A stretch of 64,000 nt of DNA. It comes from Streptomyces sp. HUAS 15-9 (GTDB lineage Bacteria > Actinomycetota > Actinomycetes > Streptomycetales > Streptomycetaceae). The notes below the pieces were generated by a model. That model made no database searches. It worked only from the letters and a program-made list of their open reading frames with translations, and was not told the origin of the DNA. Location of the stretch: NCBI RefSeq assembly GCF_025642155.1, contig NZ_CP106798.1, positions 4,340,001 through 4,404,000 on the forward strand, given 5' to 3'. Of the stretch, positions 62,564 to 64,000 are shown piece by piece. The position numbers and the translations under genes were made by a program. Numbering within the stretch: the first letter of the stretch is position 1; each line of letters opens with the position of its first letter.

Positions 62564-63823
62564 TTACTTCTTGGACGGGGACTTGGGCCGCTGCGGACCC
62601 TTGCGCTGACCGGACTGGGCCTTGCTGCGGTTCCCGGTGCCGGGCTTCGGGTCCTGCTTGGCGGCGGGCTTGGCGTCCTGCGGCTCGTCGGACTTCTCCA
62701 GCGAGGTGGTCGGCGTGGGGTCGTCGGCCTGCTTCGGGCCGCCGGACTGCCGCTGCGCCTTCGACTGGCGCTTGGGCTGCTGGCGCCGGGGAGCGGCGGT
62801 CGTACCGTCCTCGGACACAGCGGCGGCCGGGCTCTCGCTCTTCACCACGGTGCCGTCGGCCTCGGCGGCGAGGCCCGCCTTGCTCAGGGCGTTGATGAAC
62901 TTGCGCTCGAACTCGTTGCGGTCACGGCCCTTGGCGACAATCGCCTTGACGATGGTCTTCTCGCTGCGGCGACGGGTCTTGCCGTGGCTCGTCACGTGCT
63001 TGGTCAGACGCTCCAGGTAGGCGGCCTGGGCCTTGGAACCCGGGGTCGGGTTGTTGTGGATGACGTACATCTGCTGGCCCATGGTCCACACGTTGGTGGT
63101 CAGCCAGTAAACGAGGACACCGACCGGAAAGTTGATGCCGAAGACAGCGAACATGACCGGGAAGACGTACATCAGCATCTTCTGCTGCTGCATGAACGGT
63201 GTCTTCACCGTCGTGTCGACGTTCTTCGTCATCAGCTGACGCTGCGTGTAGAACTGCGACGCCGACATCAGGACGATCATGATCGCGGTGACGACCCGGA
63301 CGTCGGTGATGGAGGCACCGAGCGACTCAACCTTCGCCGCACCGTCCGTGAACTTCGCGGCCAGCGGAGCACCGAAGATGTGCGCCTTCTGCGCGCTCTC
63401 CAGGAGACTCTGGTTGATGACACCGATGGTCTGGCCCGACGCGATGCCGTTGAGCACGTGGTACAGGGCGAAGAAGAACGGGGACTGCGCCAGGATGGGA
63501 AGGCACGAGGAGAGCGGGTTGGTACCCGACTCCTTGTACAGCTTCATCATCTCTTCGGACTGACGCTGCTTGTCGTTCTTGTAGCGCTCCTGGATCTTCT
63601 TCATCTCGGGCTGGAGCGTCTGCATGGCCCGGGTCGCCTTGATCTGCTTCACGAACAGCGGGATCAGGCAGATACGGATCAGGATCACCAGGGACACGAT
63701 GGACAGGCCCCAGGCCCAGCCGGTGTCAGGGCCGAAGATGGCGCCGTACACCGTGTGGAACTGGACGATGACCCAGGAGACGGGTGTGGTGATGAAGCTG
63801 AAGAGGCTGGCAATCGTGTCCAC
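62564..63823 (-). CDS. yidC: membrane protein insertase YidC/Oxa1
   Basis: 419 residues. Without the large P1 loop of Proteobacteria (short Gram-positive type). Membrane segments: about 5-28, 38-58, a cytosolic hairpin loop ([42 protein letters not shown]), then 110-130, 180-200, 215-235. A basic, Gln/Lys-rich tail of about 140 residues follows ([12 protein letters not shown]..., ending RPKSPSKK), which can contact ribosomes. The GTG has AAGGAG 8 nt upstream, inside the end of yidD. Confidence 0.96.
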   Translation of the reverse strand: MDTIASLFSFITTPVSWVIVQFHTVYGAIFGPDTGWAWGLSIVSLVILIRICLIPLFVKQIKATRAMQTLQPEMKKIQERYKNDKQRQSEEMMKLYKESGTNPLSSCLPILAQSPFFFALYHVLNGIASGQTIGVINQSLLESAQKAHIFGAPLAAKFTDGAAKVESLGASITDVRVVTAIMIVLMSASQFYTQRQLMTKNVDTTVKTPFMQQQKMLMYVFPVMFAVFGINFPVGVLVYWLTTNVWTMGQQMYVIHNNPTPGSKAQAAYLERLTKHVTSHGKTRRRSEKTIVKAIVAKGRDRNEFERKFINALSKAGLAAEADGTVVKSESPAAAVSEDGTTAAPRRQQPKRQSKAQRQSGGPKQADDPTPTTSLEKSDEPQDAKPAAKQDPKPGTGNRSKAQSGQRKGPQRPKSPSKK

Positions 63824-63826
63824 TAA

Positions 63827-64000
63827 TCATGCTCCTTGGGCATGGGACGAGGTCTCTGCGGCCGGGCTCGAAGGGGGCTCGGAAGGGAGCTTCCCGTCGA
63901 TGGCCGGTTCGGCGGCGGAGGGCCCGCCCCTGCGTGCGCGCCAGGCGCCGCGCAGCATTTCGTGCCACCGCGGTCGCTTGCGCGGCGGAACATGGTCCAC
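63827..64000 (-). CDS. yidD: YidD membrane-insertion efficiency factor, C-terminal part (cut by window edge)
   Basis: The minus frame is open from base 64000 and ends with TGA at 63827-63829, giving the last 57 residues: [16 protein letters not shown] then a Ser/Pro/Ala-rich tail. Streptomyces YidD has [10 protein letters not shown] after its Cys-rich core, which lies outside the window. It stops 3 bp before yidC. The larger open frame 63726-63968 is a shadow. Confidence 0.8.
   Translation of the reverse strand: MDHVPPRKRPRWHEMLRGAWRARRGGPSAAEPAIDGKLPSEPPSSPAAETSSHAQGA

Overview
The window reads as a piece of the conserved core chromosome of a Streptomyces species, on one flank of oriC. It has very high G+C and strong G/C bias at codon third positions. 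It carries the Streptomyces sporulation genes ssgA and ssgR, an unfused murJ next to a pseudokinase gene, mycothiol-type inositol metabolism (ino1), sigma-R style thioredoxin control and at least twelve perfect copies of the Streptomyces ParB site GTTTCACGTGAAAC. The right edge (parB-parA-rsmG-jag-yidC-yidD, all on the minus strand) is the block that precedes rnpA-rpmH-dnaA-oriC in actinobacteria, so oriC should lie a few kb beyond position 64000. Minus-strand genes then run with the replication fork. The ribosomal operon, dnaB, parAB, thiC and cyd genes follow that orientation.

Layout. 1-2.7 kb: end of kptA, a conserved hypothetical gene, an F420-type LLM oxidoreductase, a HAD phosphatase. 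2.7-9.3 kb: cytochrome bd operon cydA-cydB-cydDC with a perfect Rex operator upstream and two parS sites inside the operon. 9.3-14.5 kb: a hisC-like aminotransferase, a LacI regulator, a metallophosphatase and a membrane protein. 14.5-18.1 kb: thiC with a TPP riboswitch whose variable arm holds parS-like sites, and a His-rich YibE/F membrane protein. 18.2-19.6 kb: ssgA and its activator ssgR. 19.8-28.1 kb: small membrane and cupin proteins, ptpA coupled to a cystathionine gamma-lyase-like gene, LysR, NUDIX, two GNATs, a HbpS/GlcG-like protein and a divergent MFS/MarR pair. 28.1-34.9 kb: serine hydrolase, dnaB, a DnaA-box cluster, a MATE transporter and the rpsF-ssb-rpsR-rplI operon. 35-42 kb: a cell-wall group (femX, alanine-racemase-like, GT87 mannosyltransferase-like, bifunctional PBP). 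42.4-46.1 kb: padR, ino1, MFS and a small anchored secreted protein. 46.2-58.4 kb: cca, DUF6049, murJ, pseudokinase, sigM, anti-sigma, trxB, trxA, GNAT. The order cca...murJ-sigM-anti-sigma-trxB-trxA...parB-parA-rsmG-jag-yidC is shared with Mycobacterium. 58.3-64 kb: the partition and envelope-insertion block.

How the genes work together: most of the window supports chromosome replication and segregation (dnaB, ssb, parA, parB, parS array, DnaA boxes), envelope growth (murJ, PBP, femX, yidC, GT87, ssgA), redox balance (cyd, trxBA, sigM, ino1 for mycothiol) and translation. No IS element, prophage, CRISPR array, tRNA or rRNA gene was seen. The most unusual signals are composite ones. parS sites form the core of long terminator-like palindromes, sit in the variable arm of a TPP riboswitch, and lie in the open reading frames of ParA, ParB, CydDC and the anti-sigma factor, read as VSRET or FHVK. 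There is also a DnaA-box cluster upstream of dnaB, about 33 kb from oriC.
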